From the NCBI RefSeq assembly GCF_004342885.1, contig NZ_SMAB01000010.1:1-64000 (forward strand): 64,000 nt of DNA, in the 5' to 3' direction. The notes below the pieces were generated by a model that was not told the origin of the DNA, ran no database searches, and saw nothing but the letters and a program-made list of their open reading frames with translations. Position numbers and translations under genes: made by a program. Position 1 is the first letter of the stretch. The number at the start of each line of letters is the position of its first letter. This stretch comes from Tepidibacillus fermentans. Lineage in GTDB: Bacteria; Bacillota; Bacilli; Tepidibacillales; Tepidibacillaceae. Positions 37,214 through 46,478 of this stretch are shown piece by piece.

Positions 37214-37870
37214 ACGATAAATACAATCGAATTTGGCACAGGTTTGACAAGGTTCATTAGGTGTTACATTTTGATGTGTCCAGACGATTATCCCTGTCAA
37301 TGAATGTTTGGGTATGATCAAATAGTCATCATTAAACGTAACGCCTACACGATTAAAGTCAAGATATTTAAAGAACAAAGATTGGGCTTCAATCATCCAA
37401 TCACCATAACCGGGTGCCATTCTCGGACTTAATTGGGCACCTTCCCTTTGTGCCATCGGTTTGATATATTTTTTTAATTGTTCAACCGTTTGATGAACGG
37501 CTACGGTACCGATTGAATCCCAAAGGTAAGCGGAGGTTAAATCCTGATGTTTTGTATAGGACTCTACTTGCTTTTCTAAATCACCACCAATCGTAGCGAT
37601 CAAAAATGTAATTTTGTAACCCCGATTGATGACTCTTTTCACCTGTTTGCCACCAAATTTTAATGTGTTCCATTCCCATTTATCCAGTAATTCTGAGCAA
37701 ATCTCTTCCGTTTTCATCATTCCGGTAGGTTTTAAGTAAACTCGTGCTTGTTTAATCGCTTCTTTTATTCGGTACTTCCAATCTTCTGGTACTTTATTTT
37801 CCTTCAAAAATCCCATATATCGATATACGAGATTCTCAGGAATCGTTATTGATAATCTTGGAAAAAACAT
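37190..37870 (-). CDS. stand-alone methionine synthase activation-domain protein
   Basis: A 226-residue protein resembling the C-terminal SAM-binding activation domain of MetH, encoded separately. The RxxxGY SAM motif is in SPRMAPGYGDWMIEAQ near 150, and the C-terminus has a Cys cluster CQTCAKFDC not typical of fused domains. It overlaps the metF stop (TAATG), and MetH here lacks this domain, so it probably re-methylates inactive cobalamin in trans. A similar split is known in Thermotoga. The cluster could bind metal. Confidence 0.82.
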   Translation of the reverse strand: MFFPRLSITIPENLVYRYMGFLKENKVPEDWKYRIKEAIKQARVYLKPTGMMKTEEICSELLDKWEWNTLKFGGKQVKRVINRGYKITFLIATIGGDLEKQVESYTKHQDLTSAYLWDSIGTVAVHQTVEQLKKYIKPMAQREGAQLSPRMAPGYGDWMIEAQSLFFKYLDFNRVGVTFNDDYLIIPKHSLTGIIVWTHQNVTPNEPCQTCAKFDCIYRKTPVKVS

Positions 37871-38766
37871 TAGATCACCTTAGGCATTTTTTGCGGAATA
37901 TCTAAAAGTTCAGACACCATAGTCAAGTCGCCAATAGGATAAATATGGATTCCTTGAACGATGCCTTTTATCTTTTCGATTAATTGTTTGCCAACTTCAA
38001 TTCCCGCTTCTCTCCCACCTTGTTCGACTTTACTGATAATTTCTTCAGAGATCTGTATTCCAGGAACTTTTTGGTTCAGATAGTGGGCCATCTTCCCATT
38101 TTTTAATGGTAAAATTCCAAAAATGATATGAATCGGAAGATCTCTTGTTAACTCCAAATACCTCTCCACTTGGTTTAAATCAAAAACAGGCTGCGTTTGA
38201 ACAAAATGAACTCCCGCGTCCACTTTCCTTTTTAATTTTTCAAGTTCAACATCTAGGTCGTCTGCTCCTGGGTTGGCTGCAGCACCAATAAAGAATTGGG
38301 TTGGTCCATTTAATGGATGTCCTGTCAAATCTAAACCCTCATTTAACTGTTTTGCAATTTTTGCTAAGCCAATGGAGTCTACCTCATAGACCCCACGAGC
38401 ATCTGGATGATCCCCTCTCGTAGGTTGGTCGCCTGTCAACGTTAAGATGTTTCTTACCCCTAAAGCAGCTGCTCCCAATAATTCCGATTGAAGACCTATC
38501 ACATTTCGGTCACGACAAGTTAAATGAAAGATCGCTTCGATCCCCATATCTTGTTGAATTACATGAGCTAAAGCGATTGGACTCATCCTTAATGTTGCCA
38601 TTGGACTATCGGCTATATTAACTCCGTCTACATATCCCTTTAGAAAAGCTGCTTTTTCTAGTACTGGCATCGGATTGGCACCTTTTGGTGGCTCTAATTC
38701 AACCGTAACCACGAACTTACCTAATGTTAATTTTTCTTTTAGTCCATGGATTTGGTAGGTACTCAT
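37870..38766 (-). CDS. metF: methylenetetrahydrofolate reductase
   Basis: Makes 5-methyltetrahydrofolate for MetH. The 298-residue TIM-barrel protein has the N-terminal Glu in VTVELEPPKG, HLTCRDRN near 82, LTLTGDQP near 108, and the FVQTQPVFDL substrate segment near 198. It belongs to the short bacterial/anaerobe type; the electron donor (NADH or another partner) cannot be inferred. Both junctions, with metH and the activation-domain gene, overlap as TAATG. Confidence 0.9.
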   Translation of the reverse strand: MSTYQIHGLKEKLTLGKFVVTVELEPPKGANPMPVLEKAAFLKGYVDGVNIADSPMATLRMSPIALAHVIQQDMGIEAIFHLTCRDRNVIGLQSELLGAAALGVRNILTLTGDQPTRGDHPDARGVYEVDSIGLAKIAKQLNEGLDLTGHPLNGPTQFFIGAAANPGADDLDVELEKLKRKVDAGVHFVQTQPVFDLNQVERYLELTRDLPIHIIFGILPLKNGKMAHYLNQKVPGIQISEEIISKVEQGGREAGIEVGKQLIEKIKGIVQGIHIYPIGDLTMVSELLDIPQKMPKVI

Positions 38767-41204
38767 TAAGAAACACTCCTTTGTTTCAATAATGACTTTG
38801 CTACTTCTACTGCTTCAACAGCATCTTTTGCATAACCAGCTGCACCGATTTCTTTTGCATATTGTTCATTGACAGCGGCACCACCAATGATAACTTTGAA
38901 TGGTAAGTTCTGTTTTTCGACCATTTCTACCACTTCTTTCATCCTTACCATCGTGGTCGTCATTAAGGCGCTTAAGCCAATAATGTCTGCTTTCTCTTCA
39001 ATCGCTCGTTGAATCACCACTTCATTTGGTACGTTTTTGCCTAGGTCGATCACTTTGAATCGATGATTGGAAAGAAGTACACTGACAATGTTTTTGCCAA
39101 TATCATGAATATCTCCTTTCACCGTTGCCATCACGATCGTCCCAATCGTCTCATCCGATTGTTTGGCTAATTCAGGTCGTAACCGCTCAAAACTGGTCGT
39201 CATCGTATCACCCGCCTGAATCAGCTGAGGAAGGAAATAGGTTCCATTGCCAAATAATCTTCCTACCTCTTCGATACCAGGGATTAAACCTCTGTTGAGT
39301 AACTCCATTGGGTCTTTGCCTTCTTTTAAACCTTGTTCTATTAGAGGAACGACTCGATCCTTATCCCCTGCTAAAACCACCTGATAAAGAGCTTCATAAA
39401 TGTCTTTTGCTTCTTTTTGCTTAGGGGCTTTTCTTACCATTTTTTCTTCATTTGCTCCCATTTTTTCCTTTGCATATTCAATATAGGCTTCAGCATGGCG
39501 ATCGCGGTTGGTTAAGACTGCACCAATTTTCATCGTTTGAACCATTTGCTCTTCCAATGGATTCATAATCGCTGCATCTAAGCCTGCTGCTAATGCCATA
39601 CTAAGAAAGACGGGATTAATCGCTTTTCGGTTCGGTAAGCCAAAGGAAACATTACTAACACCCAAAATGGTAGGTACTTGTAATCGTTCTTTCACTAAGG
39701 TGATCGCCTTTAATGTTTCGGCAATCCCTTCTGGTTGGGCACTGGCTGTTAACACTAAACAATCAATGATGATATCTTGTTTGGGAATCCCATATTCTGC
39801 GGCTTTCCTGACAATTTTTTCTGCGATTTGGTATCGTTCTTCTGCCGTTTTGGGAATTCCCTTTTCATCAAGCGTTAAACCTACGACTGCTGCCCCGTAG
39901 CGTTTCACCAAAGGGAGGATCGAATCAAGACTTGCATCCTCCCCATTCACGGAATTTACCAATGCCTTACCTGGATAAAGTTTTAATGCATGGTCTAAAA
40001 CCTCAGGGTTGGTACTATCAAGCATTAAGGGTGTGTCGACTAATGTTTGGATCGACTGAATGACCTGAACCATTGTTTTTCTTTCATCAATGGTCGGTAC
40101 ACCAACGTTCACGTCAAGAACTTCTGCCCCTGCTTCTGTCTGTTCGATCGCTTCTCGACGCACAGTTTCCATTTTCCCTTGTTTTAGTTCTTCTGATATT
40201 TTTTTCCTACCTGTTGGATTAATTCGTTCACCAACAATCACTGGTAAACCTTTAAATGGGTCAATCGTTGTTGTCCGAACACGACTAGCAACTCGTAAAC
40301 CAAACTCTTGATTTCGGAGAATTGGTGTGAGTTCTTTCACTTGCTCATAGATCGCTCTCGTATATTCGGGAGTACTTCCACAGCAGGAACCTACCATATT
40401 AGCGCCATATTCAACAAACTTCCTTGCATATTCTGCCATTCTCTCAGGTGACCCTTCGTAAACGGTTTTTCCTTTCACTAACTTTGGTAAACCTGCATTG
40501 GGTTGAACCAAAATGGGTAGATTGGTTGAGTGTACTAATGTTTTCACAACTTCTTCTAATTGTTCTGGCCCTACGGAACAGTTTACTGCGATGACAGATG
40601 CTCCTAAACGTTCTAAGACGACAGCTGCCGTTTGCGGATCTGTTCCTGTAAATGTTCTCCCATCTTCTTGGTAACTCATACTTGCGATGACAGGAAGATG
40701 GCTATTTTCAGTGGCTGCCATCAACGCTGCCCTCATTTCATTGATATCTCCGATAGTCTCAATAATAATCAGATCGGCCCCTGCTTCTGTAATTGCGATA
40801 ACCTGTTCTTTATAGACTTCATAAGCCACATCAAAAGGTAATTCCCCTAAAGGTTCAATGAGCTTTCCCGTTGGACCAATTGAAGCAGCAACATAGCCAT
40901 AGCCATGATTGTTTACCGCTTCTTTGGCAATTTGGATTGCTGCATGGTTTATCTCTGCCACCTTATCATCTAGTCCATATTCTTCTAAGCGGATTGCTGT
41001 CGCTCCAAAGGTATTGGTTGTAATAATGTCAGCTCCCGCTTTTAGATAATTCTCATGAATCTCTCGTATTTGTTCTGGATGGGTAAGATTCCATCCTTCA
41101 GGACATTCCCCAGCAGGAAAATTTCTTTCCTGAAGTTGGGTTCCCATTGCGCCGTCAAAAACGACAATTTTGGATTGAATCAATTCTTTTAACCATTGAC
41201 TCAT
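38766..41204 (-). CDS. metH: cobalamin-dependent methionine synthase lacking the activation domain
   Basis: Transfers methyl from methyltetrahydrofolate via cobalamin to homocysteine. The 812 residues hold the homocysteine domain (zinc ligands in VNCSVGPEQL near 209 and GSCCGSTPEY near 275), the pterin-binding domain (NPTGRKK; DVNVGVPTIDE; about 320-575), the cobalamin cap (about 600-680) and Rossmann B12 domain with the axial His in DIHDIGKN near 700. Standard MetH has about 1150-1230 residues including an activation domain; here that is a separate protein. Confidence 0.93.
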   Translation of the reverse strand: MSQWLKELIQSKIVVFDGAMGTQLQERNFPAGECPEGWNLTHPEQIREIHENYLKAGADIITTNTFGATAIRLEEYGLDDKVAEINHAAIQIAKEAVNNHGYGYVAASIGPTGKLIEPLGELPFDVAYEVYKEQVIAITEAGADLIIIETIGDINEMRAALMAATENSHLPVIASMSYQEDGRTFTGTDPQTAAVVLERLGASVIAVNCSVGPEQLEEVVKTLVHSTNLPILVQPNAGLPKLVKGKTVYEGSPERMAEYARKFVEYGANMVGSCCGSTPEYTRAIYEQVKELTPILRNQEFGLRVASRVRTTTIDPFKGLPVIVGERINPTGRKKISEELKQGKMETVRREAIEQTEAGAEVLDVNVGVPTIDERKTMVQVIQSIQTLVDTPLMLDSTNPEVLDHALKLYPGKALVNSVNGEDASLDSILPLVKRYGAAVVGLTLDEKGIPKTAEERYQIAEKIVRKAAEYGIPKQDIIIDCLVLTASAQPEGIAETLKAITLVKERLQVPTILGVSNVSFGLPNRKAINPVFLSMALAAGLDAAIMNPLEEQMVQTMKIGAVLTNRDRHAEAYIEYAKEKMGANEEKMVRKAPKQKEAKDIYEALYQVVLAGDKDRVVPLIEQGLKEGKDPMELLNRGLIPGIEEVGRLFGNGTYFLPQLIQAGDTMTTSFERLRPELAKQSDETIGTIVMATVKGDIHDIGKNIVSVLLSNHRFKVIDLGKNVPNEVVIQRAIEEKADIIGLSALMTTTMVRMKEVVEMVEKQNLPFKVIIGGAAVNEQYAKEIGAAGYAKDAVEAVEVAKSLLKQRSVS

Positions 41205-41224
41205 GTTCCCTCACATCCTTTACT

Positions 41225-43066
41225 CTATTTCAACCATCTCTCTGTTTTTGGAAAATCTAAAGATTCTACGAAAACTCGTTCATACCCGTTAACTTCGGAT
41301 AGGTTATAATGTTCAATCTCACTAGCCAATTGAATCCCTTTTTGCCATTCTACTTTGGATAAAAGTGCAAGCTTGGCTCCATAACCAGCGGCATTCCCAA
41401 CCGTCTTGATCTTATTCTCATCGATCTGCGGAATTAAGCCAATTCGTTTCGCATTATAGCTATCGATATAACTTCCAAATCCACCTGCTAGATAAAGTTG
41501 GTTGATTTGCTCAGGTGCAATCCCTAATTGATTCATCAGTAATTGGATTCCTGTATAGATGGCTCCTTTTGCTAATTGCAACTCGCGAATATCTTGCTGA
41601 GTTAATGTAATCGCTTCACCTGTTGCACTCTTTTCAGGTTCCACGATGATAAACTCATTGCCTGTTTCTTTCTCGATAATTCGTTTCTTTAAGAAAAAGG
41701 AGACAATCGGTGGGACCTCCTGTTTATTTTTTATTCTTCCTGATGGATCAATAATGCCAATTCGTAATAATTCAGCAACGAGGTCTACTAATCCAGAACC
41801 ACAAATTCCTTTTGGTTTGGTATTTCCAATCACCTCATATTTTAAATCCGTTTCAATCCAAACATTCCCGATGGCTCCTTCAATTGCCCTCATCCCGTGG
41901 CGAATTTGGCCACCTTCAAAAGCAGGCCCTGCTGGCGATGAACAAGCGACTAATCGATCTTTTGTCCCTAATACCATCTCTCCATTTGTCCCGATATCGA
42001 CTGCTAGGGTAAGTTGTTCCTGTTCATACATTTTCGTTGCTAAAATTACTCCAACGGTATCTGATCCTACAAATCCCCCTAAATTGGGTAAGACTCTTAC
42101 AAGAGCATTAGGGATATTTAAATCAAGCTCCCTAGCAAAAAGCATAAACTCTTGCTGAATCACAGGAATGTGCGGAGCCTGACCTAAGGATTTTGGACTA
42201 ATTCCCAATAATAAGTGTTGCATGGTGCTATTTCCGACAATCGTACAATCCAGAATGTTCTTTGCATCAATCTCTGATTTTTCGGTGAGTTCAGAAATGA
42301 TTTCATTCATCACTTCAATGACTGTTTTCTGCAACACTTTGACTCCGTTTTTCTTTTCTATCGCATAACTAATACGTGAAAGCACATCAGCACCATATTG
42401 TGCCTGCCGATTCAAACGAGAAGCTACCCCTAATTCTTTACCTGAGTTTAAGTCTAGTAAATAACCAACTACACTCGTAGAACCAATATCAAATGCGATA
42501 CCAAATAATTGATCTGTGGTATCTCCTCTTTCTAAATGAATCACTTTTCCATTAGGGTCAAGCGTTAAGGTTAATCCTTCTTTTTCTCGAATCAATACAG
42601 GAACTTGTCTCAATTGTTCTAAGGTAAACTCTAGTTTTTCTACATCTGAAAGATAATCATAAATGGAATGTAGATCAGAAACCTCTGGATTTTGCATTGG
42701 AATATATATTTTTCGTAAAAAAGGAAGGAAGTCAAAATCCCTTTCTACGCTATTTTCCATTACTTGAAGTTTTTCTTCTTGAAGTTGAGGAACTTCAATA
42801 TGTAATCCTTTATCAATCAATATTTGACAAGCAAGATGGTACCCTTCCCTTTTTTCGCCAGAAGTAAGAACTTGTTCTTCTGTACGATTCCAAGGAAGGG
42901 ATTCTTTGATTTTTACTTTACATGTACCACATCGCCCTGTTCCCCCACATGTAGCAGGTAGCGGTATCTCTTCATTTTGAATCAGATCAAGAAGTCTTGT
43001 TCCTGTCTCTACATATCGAGTGATTCTTGTCTCTCCTTTTTCAATAAAGATTGTTCTTGTTGCCAT
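41225..43066 (-). CDS. RACE-type corrinoid reductive activator (ASKHA + 2Fe-2S)
   Basis: ATP-dependent activator that returns inactive cob(II)alamin of corrinoid proteins to cob(I)alamin. The 613-residue protein starts with a plant-type [2Fe-2S] ferredoxin domain (CGGTGRCGTC near 40, CQI near 78), a linker, and an ASKHA domain (FGIAFDIGSTSVVGYLLDL near 190; AVDIGTNGEMVLG near 358; GICGSGLVDLVAELL; LYLAGGFGSYID). Such proteins serve corrinoid methyltransferases in acetogens and methylotrophs. Here the likely client is the split MetH. Confidence 0.87.
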   Translation of the reverse strand: MATRTIFIEKGETRITRYVETGTRLLDLIQNEEIPLPATCGGTGRCGTCKVKIKESLPWNRTEEQVLTSGEKREGYHLACQILIDKGLHIEVPQLQEEKLQVMENSVERDFDFLPFLRKIYIPMQNPEVSDLHSIYDYLSDVEKLEFTLEQLRQVPVLIREKEGLTLTLDPNGKVIHLERGDTTDQLFGIAFDIGSTSVVGYLLDLNSGKELGVASRLNRQAQYGADVLSRISYAIEKKNGVKVLQKTVIEVMNEIISELTEKSEIDAKNILDCTIVGNSTMQHLLLGISPKSLGQAPHIPVIQQEFMLFARELDLNIPNALVRVLPNLGGFVGSDTVGVILATKMYEQEQLTLAVDIGTNGEMVLGTKDRLVACSSPAGPAFEGGQIRHGMRAIEGAIGNVWIETDLKYEVIGNTKPKGICGSGLVDLVAELLRIGIIDPSGRIKNKQEVPPIVSFFLKKRIIEKETGNEFIIVEPEKSATGEAITLTQQDIRELQLAKGAIYTGIQLLMNQLGIAPEQINQLYLAGGFGSYIDSYNAKRIGLIPQIDENKIKTVGNAAGYGAKLALLSKVEWQKGIQLASEIEHYNLSEVNGYERVFVESLDFPKTERWLK

Positions 43067-43093
43067 TTTTCTCCCGCCTTACCATGATTTCTT

Positions 43094-44401
43094 TCATGCA
43101 TATACTTTTCGCTTACTTTTCTCCTCTTGCTCTTGCCAAGTAGAAATAGGATACCATTTTAATCCCCAGTATTGTTTTTCTACTTGATAGAGAAATTTCT
43201 TGATGTCATCTCCCCTACCTGAAATGACATAACCAGTGGTATATTCCTGATTGGGTAATTCTATCCATTCACTGGCATGAATCGTTATGCCGAACTGTTG
43301 AAATGAATTTTTCAATAATAAATCCTCATTCTTCCTGTGTTTTTGTTTTGATTGTATAACAAACCAATAGGATTGGTCTCCTTTATGCTCAGCAATTGCT
43401 TTCCATTTAACCCCTCTTTTTGGAACACCCAATTTCTGTCGTTGCCATACATTGACGAGATCTTCGATAATTGCACTAGCAGTGGCTAAAGAGCCTGCAC
43501 CTGATCCTTGAAAAAACAATCGTCCTGCTAGATCCGTTTCGATTACAATTCCATTTTCAACACCTTCTACATAATAAAGAGGGTGTGACTTTGATAAAAA
43601 GGTTGGTTTTACTTTTGCCTCCCAACGATCATGGTTCTTATATAGTGATCCGATCAATTTTAAACGTAATCCAAATTGTTCGGCAAGCGTCAAGTCTTCG
43701 ATTAATACCTGTTCAATTCCTGATCGATCAACATGATTCCAATTCGGTTGTTCATCAAACACTAAATCACTTAGAACCATTAATTTAAAAAAGGCGTCCC
43801 ATCCTTCAATATCATTACTTGGATCTGCTTCTGCATACCCTTTTTCTTTTGCTTCCATTAACGCTTGCTCAAAAGAGATTTTTCCTTTCCGCATTTGTGT
43901 CAGAATATAATTCGTCGTACCATTAAGGATCGCTTCAATTTTTGTGATATGGTTTACTTGTAATAATTCTTGTAATGTACGAATGACAGGAATAGCACCA
44001 GCCACACTTGCTTCATAGGCTAGTTGAAAACCAGTTTGTTCAGCAATCTTACGTAATTCTTTTCCATGGAAAGCCATTAATTCTTTATTTGCTGTAATCA
44101 CATGACACCCTTTTGTTAATGACTGCTCAATATATGTTCTTGCTGGTTCAATTCCACCAATCATTTCAATCACAAAATCAATCTCTGGCAATTGAAGGAT
44201 ATCCACATAATCAGTAGTAAGGATAACCGAAGGATCAAGATCAATCTCTCTTTTTTTTTCCTTATTTTTAACAAGAATTGCAACTACCTCGATCTTCTTA
44301 CCTAATACTGCTTGAAGTTGAGTCTGATGTGTTTGAATCGTCTCATATACTCCTTTACCTACAGTACCCAAACCTAATAATACGACTTTAATCGATTCCA
44401 T
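43094..44401 (-). CDS. hom: homoserine dehydrogenase
   Basis: NAD(P)H-dependent reduction of aspartate semialdehyde to homoserine. The 435-residue protein has the Rossmann loop GLGTVGKGVY near 11, TANKELMA near 106, the catalytic-domain ILNGTTNYIL near 163 and EADPSNDIEGWDAFFKL near 196, plus a C-terminal extension of about 110 residues that may be an ACT-like regulatory domain. It overlaps metX by 14 bases. Confidence 0.93.
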   Translation of the reverse strand: MESIKVVLLGLGTVGKGVYETIQTHQTQLQAVLGKKIEVVAILVKNKEKKREIDLDPSVILTTDYVDILQLPEIDFVIEMIGGIEPARTYIEQSLTKGCHVITANKELMAFHGKELRKIAEQTGFQLAYEASVAGAIPVIRTLQELLQVNHITKIEAILNGTTNYILTQMRKGKISFEQALMEAKEKGYAEADPSNDIEGWDAFFKLMVLSDLVFDEQPNWNHVDRSGIEQVLIEDLTLAEQFGLRLKLIGSLYKNHDRWEAKVKPTFLSKSHPLYYVEGVENGIVIETDLAGRLFFQGSGAGSLATASAIIEDLVNVWQRQKLGVPKRGVKWKAIAEHKGDQSYWFVIQSKQKHRKNEDLLLKNSFQQFGITIHASEWIELPNQEYTTGYVISGRGDDIKKFLYQVEKQYWGLKWYPISTWQEQEEKSKRKVYA

Positions 44402-45479
44402 ATATACCCTCCCTCACTAGATGAGCCCATTTCTCAAATTCAACTAAAAATCCATCATGGCCAAATTGTGTATCTACTTCGATGAATTTAGCTCTTCCAC
44501 CTATTTTCTGGTAATGCTCGACTAGTTGTTCTAATTCTTTAGGTGGATAAAGCAAATCCCCTCGAAATCCAATGGCGATCATCGAAGCTTCCATTAGCTC
44601 TAAGGCTTTTCTCCAATCCCCACGGTCTTTTCCTAAATCAAATCGATCCATCGCTTTTAATAAATAAAGATAACTATTCGCGTCAAATCTCCGAGTCAAT
44701 TTTTCTCCTTGATAACGTAAATAAGATTCCACTTCAAAAGTAGTCTCGTCATGACGAATACCCCAATTCGCATGTTGTGCTCTTTGAAAGCGAGCATTAA
44801 AGAGTTCAGCTGATCGATACGTAACCATCCCTACCATACGAGCAATTTTTAATCCATTAATCTGTTCATTTGAAAGATAATCCCCTTGATTCCATGCTGG
44901 ATCATTTATGATTGCCAACCTTGCGATTAAGTTATAAGCAATCGCATAATCACTAAGATAGGGTGTGACTGCAAGAAGAATCAGCGTATCCATAAAATCA
45001 GGATAGAGAACCCCCCACTCCAATACCTGCATCCCACCTAATGATCCACCGATAATCGCCTTGACATGGTCAATTTTCAGCTTTTTTAAAGCGAGATATT
45101 GAGCGTGAACCATATCACGAATGGAGATGAATGGGAAATTAGCTCGATAAGAATTGCCTGTATCTGGGTCAATGGTTAATGGGCCTGTTGATCCATCACA
45201 TCCACCAATCACATTCATCGTGATCACTTGAAATTCTTGCGTATTAATCGCTTTATCTGGCCCAATCAATCCTGACCACCAACCAGGGTTTTGTTCTGTT
45301 CCAACGGCAAATTGATTCCCTGTTAAAGCATGACATACAAGAATAACTGGTGCTTCCTTTGATCCTACCCGTTCATAAGCAATCTGTACATTTTTTAACT
45401 TTTTCCCTGATTCTAAAGATAACTCGCCAATTTCAATGACACTTGCTTCATAGGGTGATTGAATGATCGTTGTTACCAT
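44388..45479 (-). CDS. metX: homoserine O-acetyltransferase
   Basis: Acetylates homoserine for methionine synthesis. The 363-residue alpha/beta-hydrolase has VLVCHALTGN near 42, nucleophile Ser in IGGSLGGMQVLEWG near 137, and Asp/His of the triad in the C-terminal part (GDLLYPP; TQFGHDGFLVE). ATG 45479 follows a GGGGGGG site; the longer frame to 45521 runs into the riboswitch terminator. The sulfhydrylase that would follow (metY/metI) is not in the window. Confidence 0.93.
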   Translation of the reverse strand: MVTTIIQSPYEASVIEIGELSLESGKKLKNVQIAYERVGSKEAPVILVCHALTGNQFAVGTEQNPGWWSGLIGPDKAINTQEFQVITMNVIGGCDGSTGPLTIDPDTGNSYRANFPFISIRDMVHAQYLALKKLKIDHVKAIIGGSLGGMQVLEWGVLYPDFMDTLILLAVTPYLSDYAIAYNLIARLAIINDPAWNQGDYLSNEQINGLKIARMVGMVTYRSAELFNARFQRAQHANWGIRHDETTFEVESYLRYQGEKLTRRFDANSYLYLLKAMDRFDLGKDRGDWRKALELMEASMIAIGFRGDLLYPPKELEQLVEHYQKIGGRAKFIEVDTQFGHDGFLVEFEKWAHLVREGIYGID

Positions 45480-45502
45480 TAAAGTCCCCCCCCAAAAAGA
45501 TA

Positions 45503-45532
45503 AATAAAAAACCCTCTTCATAAGAAGAGGGT
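45503..45532 (-). terminator. expression-platform terminator of the proximal SAM riboswitch
   Basis: Palindromic stem ACCCTCTTC/GAAGAGGGT (45511-45532) then TTTTTTATTTA on the minus strand, ending 24 bases before the metX start. The 5' arm can alternatively pair with the P1 region of the aptamer as an anti-terminator (CTCTTC stretches). Confidence 0.85.
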
Positions 45533-45549
45533 AGTTCTTTTACACTCTT

Positions 45550-45650
45550 CTTATCTCTCGGAGATGATTCTCCGCAGGAATTGGCACCGCGTTTTTATAA
45601 AACCGGTTGCCGGGCTTCATTGGGCCAGTCCCTCCACCTCTCTGGATAAG
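45550..45650 (-). promoter_or_regulatory. SAM-I (S-box) riboswitch aptamer, proximal copy
   Basis: The minus strand reads CTTATCCAGAGAGGTGGAGG, GACTGGCCCAATGAAGCCC, GGCAACC..., GGTGCCAATTCCTGC, and TCCGAGAGATAAG: all S-box landmarks (GAGGGACTGGCCC.., GAAGCCCGGCAACC, GGTGCCAAATCC) in order. P1 CTTATC/GATAAG is intact. SAM binding would favour the terminator and switch off the met operon. Confidence 0.95.
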
Positions 45651-45719
45651 AATAATCAATTAATATTCTCTTTTATTATTTAGATAAAATAACATGAACT
45701 CCGTAACTTTCATAAACAT

Positions 45720-45747
45720 GAAAAAACCCTCTTCATAAGAAGAGGGT
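45720..45747 (-). terminator. expression-platform terminator of the distal SAM riboswitch
   Basis: Same palindromic stem ACCCTCTTC/GAAGAGGGT followed by TTTTTT on the minus strand as in the proximal copy. Confidence 0.85.
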
Positions 45748-45760
45748 AGTTTTACGCTCT

Positions 45761-45861
45761 TCTTATCTCTCGGAGATGATTCTCCGCAGGAATTGGCACC
45801 GCGTTTTTAAAAACCGGTTGCCGGGCTTCATTGGGCCAGTCCCTCCACCTCTCTCGATAAG
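45761..45861 (-). promoter_or_regulatory. SAM-I (S-box) riboswitch aptamer, distal copy
   Basis: Nearly identical to the proximal copy (45550-45650) across the whole aptamer and terminator. The few differences I see are in the P1 outer loop (TCGAGAG versus TCCAGAG) and the P3 loop length. It is transcribed first, about 30 bases after the promoter. Two complete switch-terminator units thus lie in series. Confidence 0.95.
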
Positions 45862-45892
45862 AAATCCTGTGTCGTTTTAGATTGTTAATGAC

Positions 45893-45921
45893 ATCATATA
45901 ATCATTACCAGTCTATGTCAA
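45893..45921 (-). promoter_or_regulatory. sigma-A promoter of the methionine operon
   Basis: TTGACA (-35, 45916-45921), 17-base spacer, TATGAT (-10, 45893-45898) on the minus strand, about 32 bases before the first aptamer. No comparable promoter is evident between the two riboswitches. Confidence 0.8.
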
Positions 45922-46028
45922 GACAAAATTGAAATTTCTTTCCTTTTCGAGATTTCCTGTGATAATTTTTCACCATTTTTTTTAATCAAAATATATTGTT
46001 ATAGAGGCCTAATGTGCGAGGTGAGTCA

Positions 46029-46463
46029 ATGGCTGTTATTAAAACAAACATAAACGATTTGAAATTACTAGCTAGATTAATGCGGGCAGAAGCAGAAAGT
46101 GAAGGGAAACTTGGGATGTTGCTAGTTGGGAATGTTGGAGTAAACCGGGTTCGAGCCAATTGTTTAGATTTCAAAGGAATCCGAACCGTGCCGCAAATGA
46201 TCTTTCAATCCCCAGGAGGATTCGAGGCTGTACAAAAATCCTATTTTTATCAAAGAGCACGCACTTTAGAAATCCAATTAGCTCGAAAAGTGGTCAATGG
46301 AGAAAAATATCATCCTGCTACTTTTGCCCTATGGTTTTTTAATCCAGGAAGAAGAAGTTGTCCTAGTAGGTGGTATATAGCATGGAATACAGGACGATAT
46401 AAATCCCATTGTTTTTATGCACCTACTTATTCAGACTGTCCTTCAGTTTATGGAACTTTTTAA
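46029..46463 (+). CDS. cwlJ: spore cortex-lytic hydrolase CwlJ
   Basis: Cell-wall hydrolase of the SleB/CwlJ family needed for cortex breakdown during germination. The 144-residue protein has the catalytic Glu in RLMRAEAESEGK, and GMLLVGNVGVNRVRANC, RTVPQMIFQ, YFYQRAR and SHCFYAPT, close to Bacillus CwlJ. No signal peptide, as expected. ATG 46029 follows GAGGTGAG. It forms a unit with gerQ 15 bases downstream; GerQ is required for CwlJ localisation. Confidence 0.94.
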   Translation: MAVIKTNINDLKLLARLMRAEAESEGKLGMLLVGNVGVNRVRANCLDFKGIRTVPQMIFQSPGGFEAVQKSYFYQRARTLEIQLARKVVNGEKYHPATFALWFFNPGRRSCPSRWYIAWNTGRYKSHCFYAPTYSDCPSVYGTF

Positions 46464-46478
46464 AAGGAGTGATTGTTT

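Noticed and set aside
41646-42158. 170-codon ORF on the plus strand inside the RACE gene
   Set aside because: Antisense shadow of a clear ASKHA domain; composition is not protein-like.
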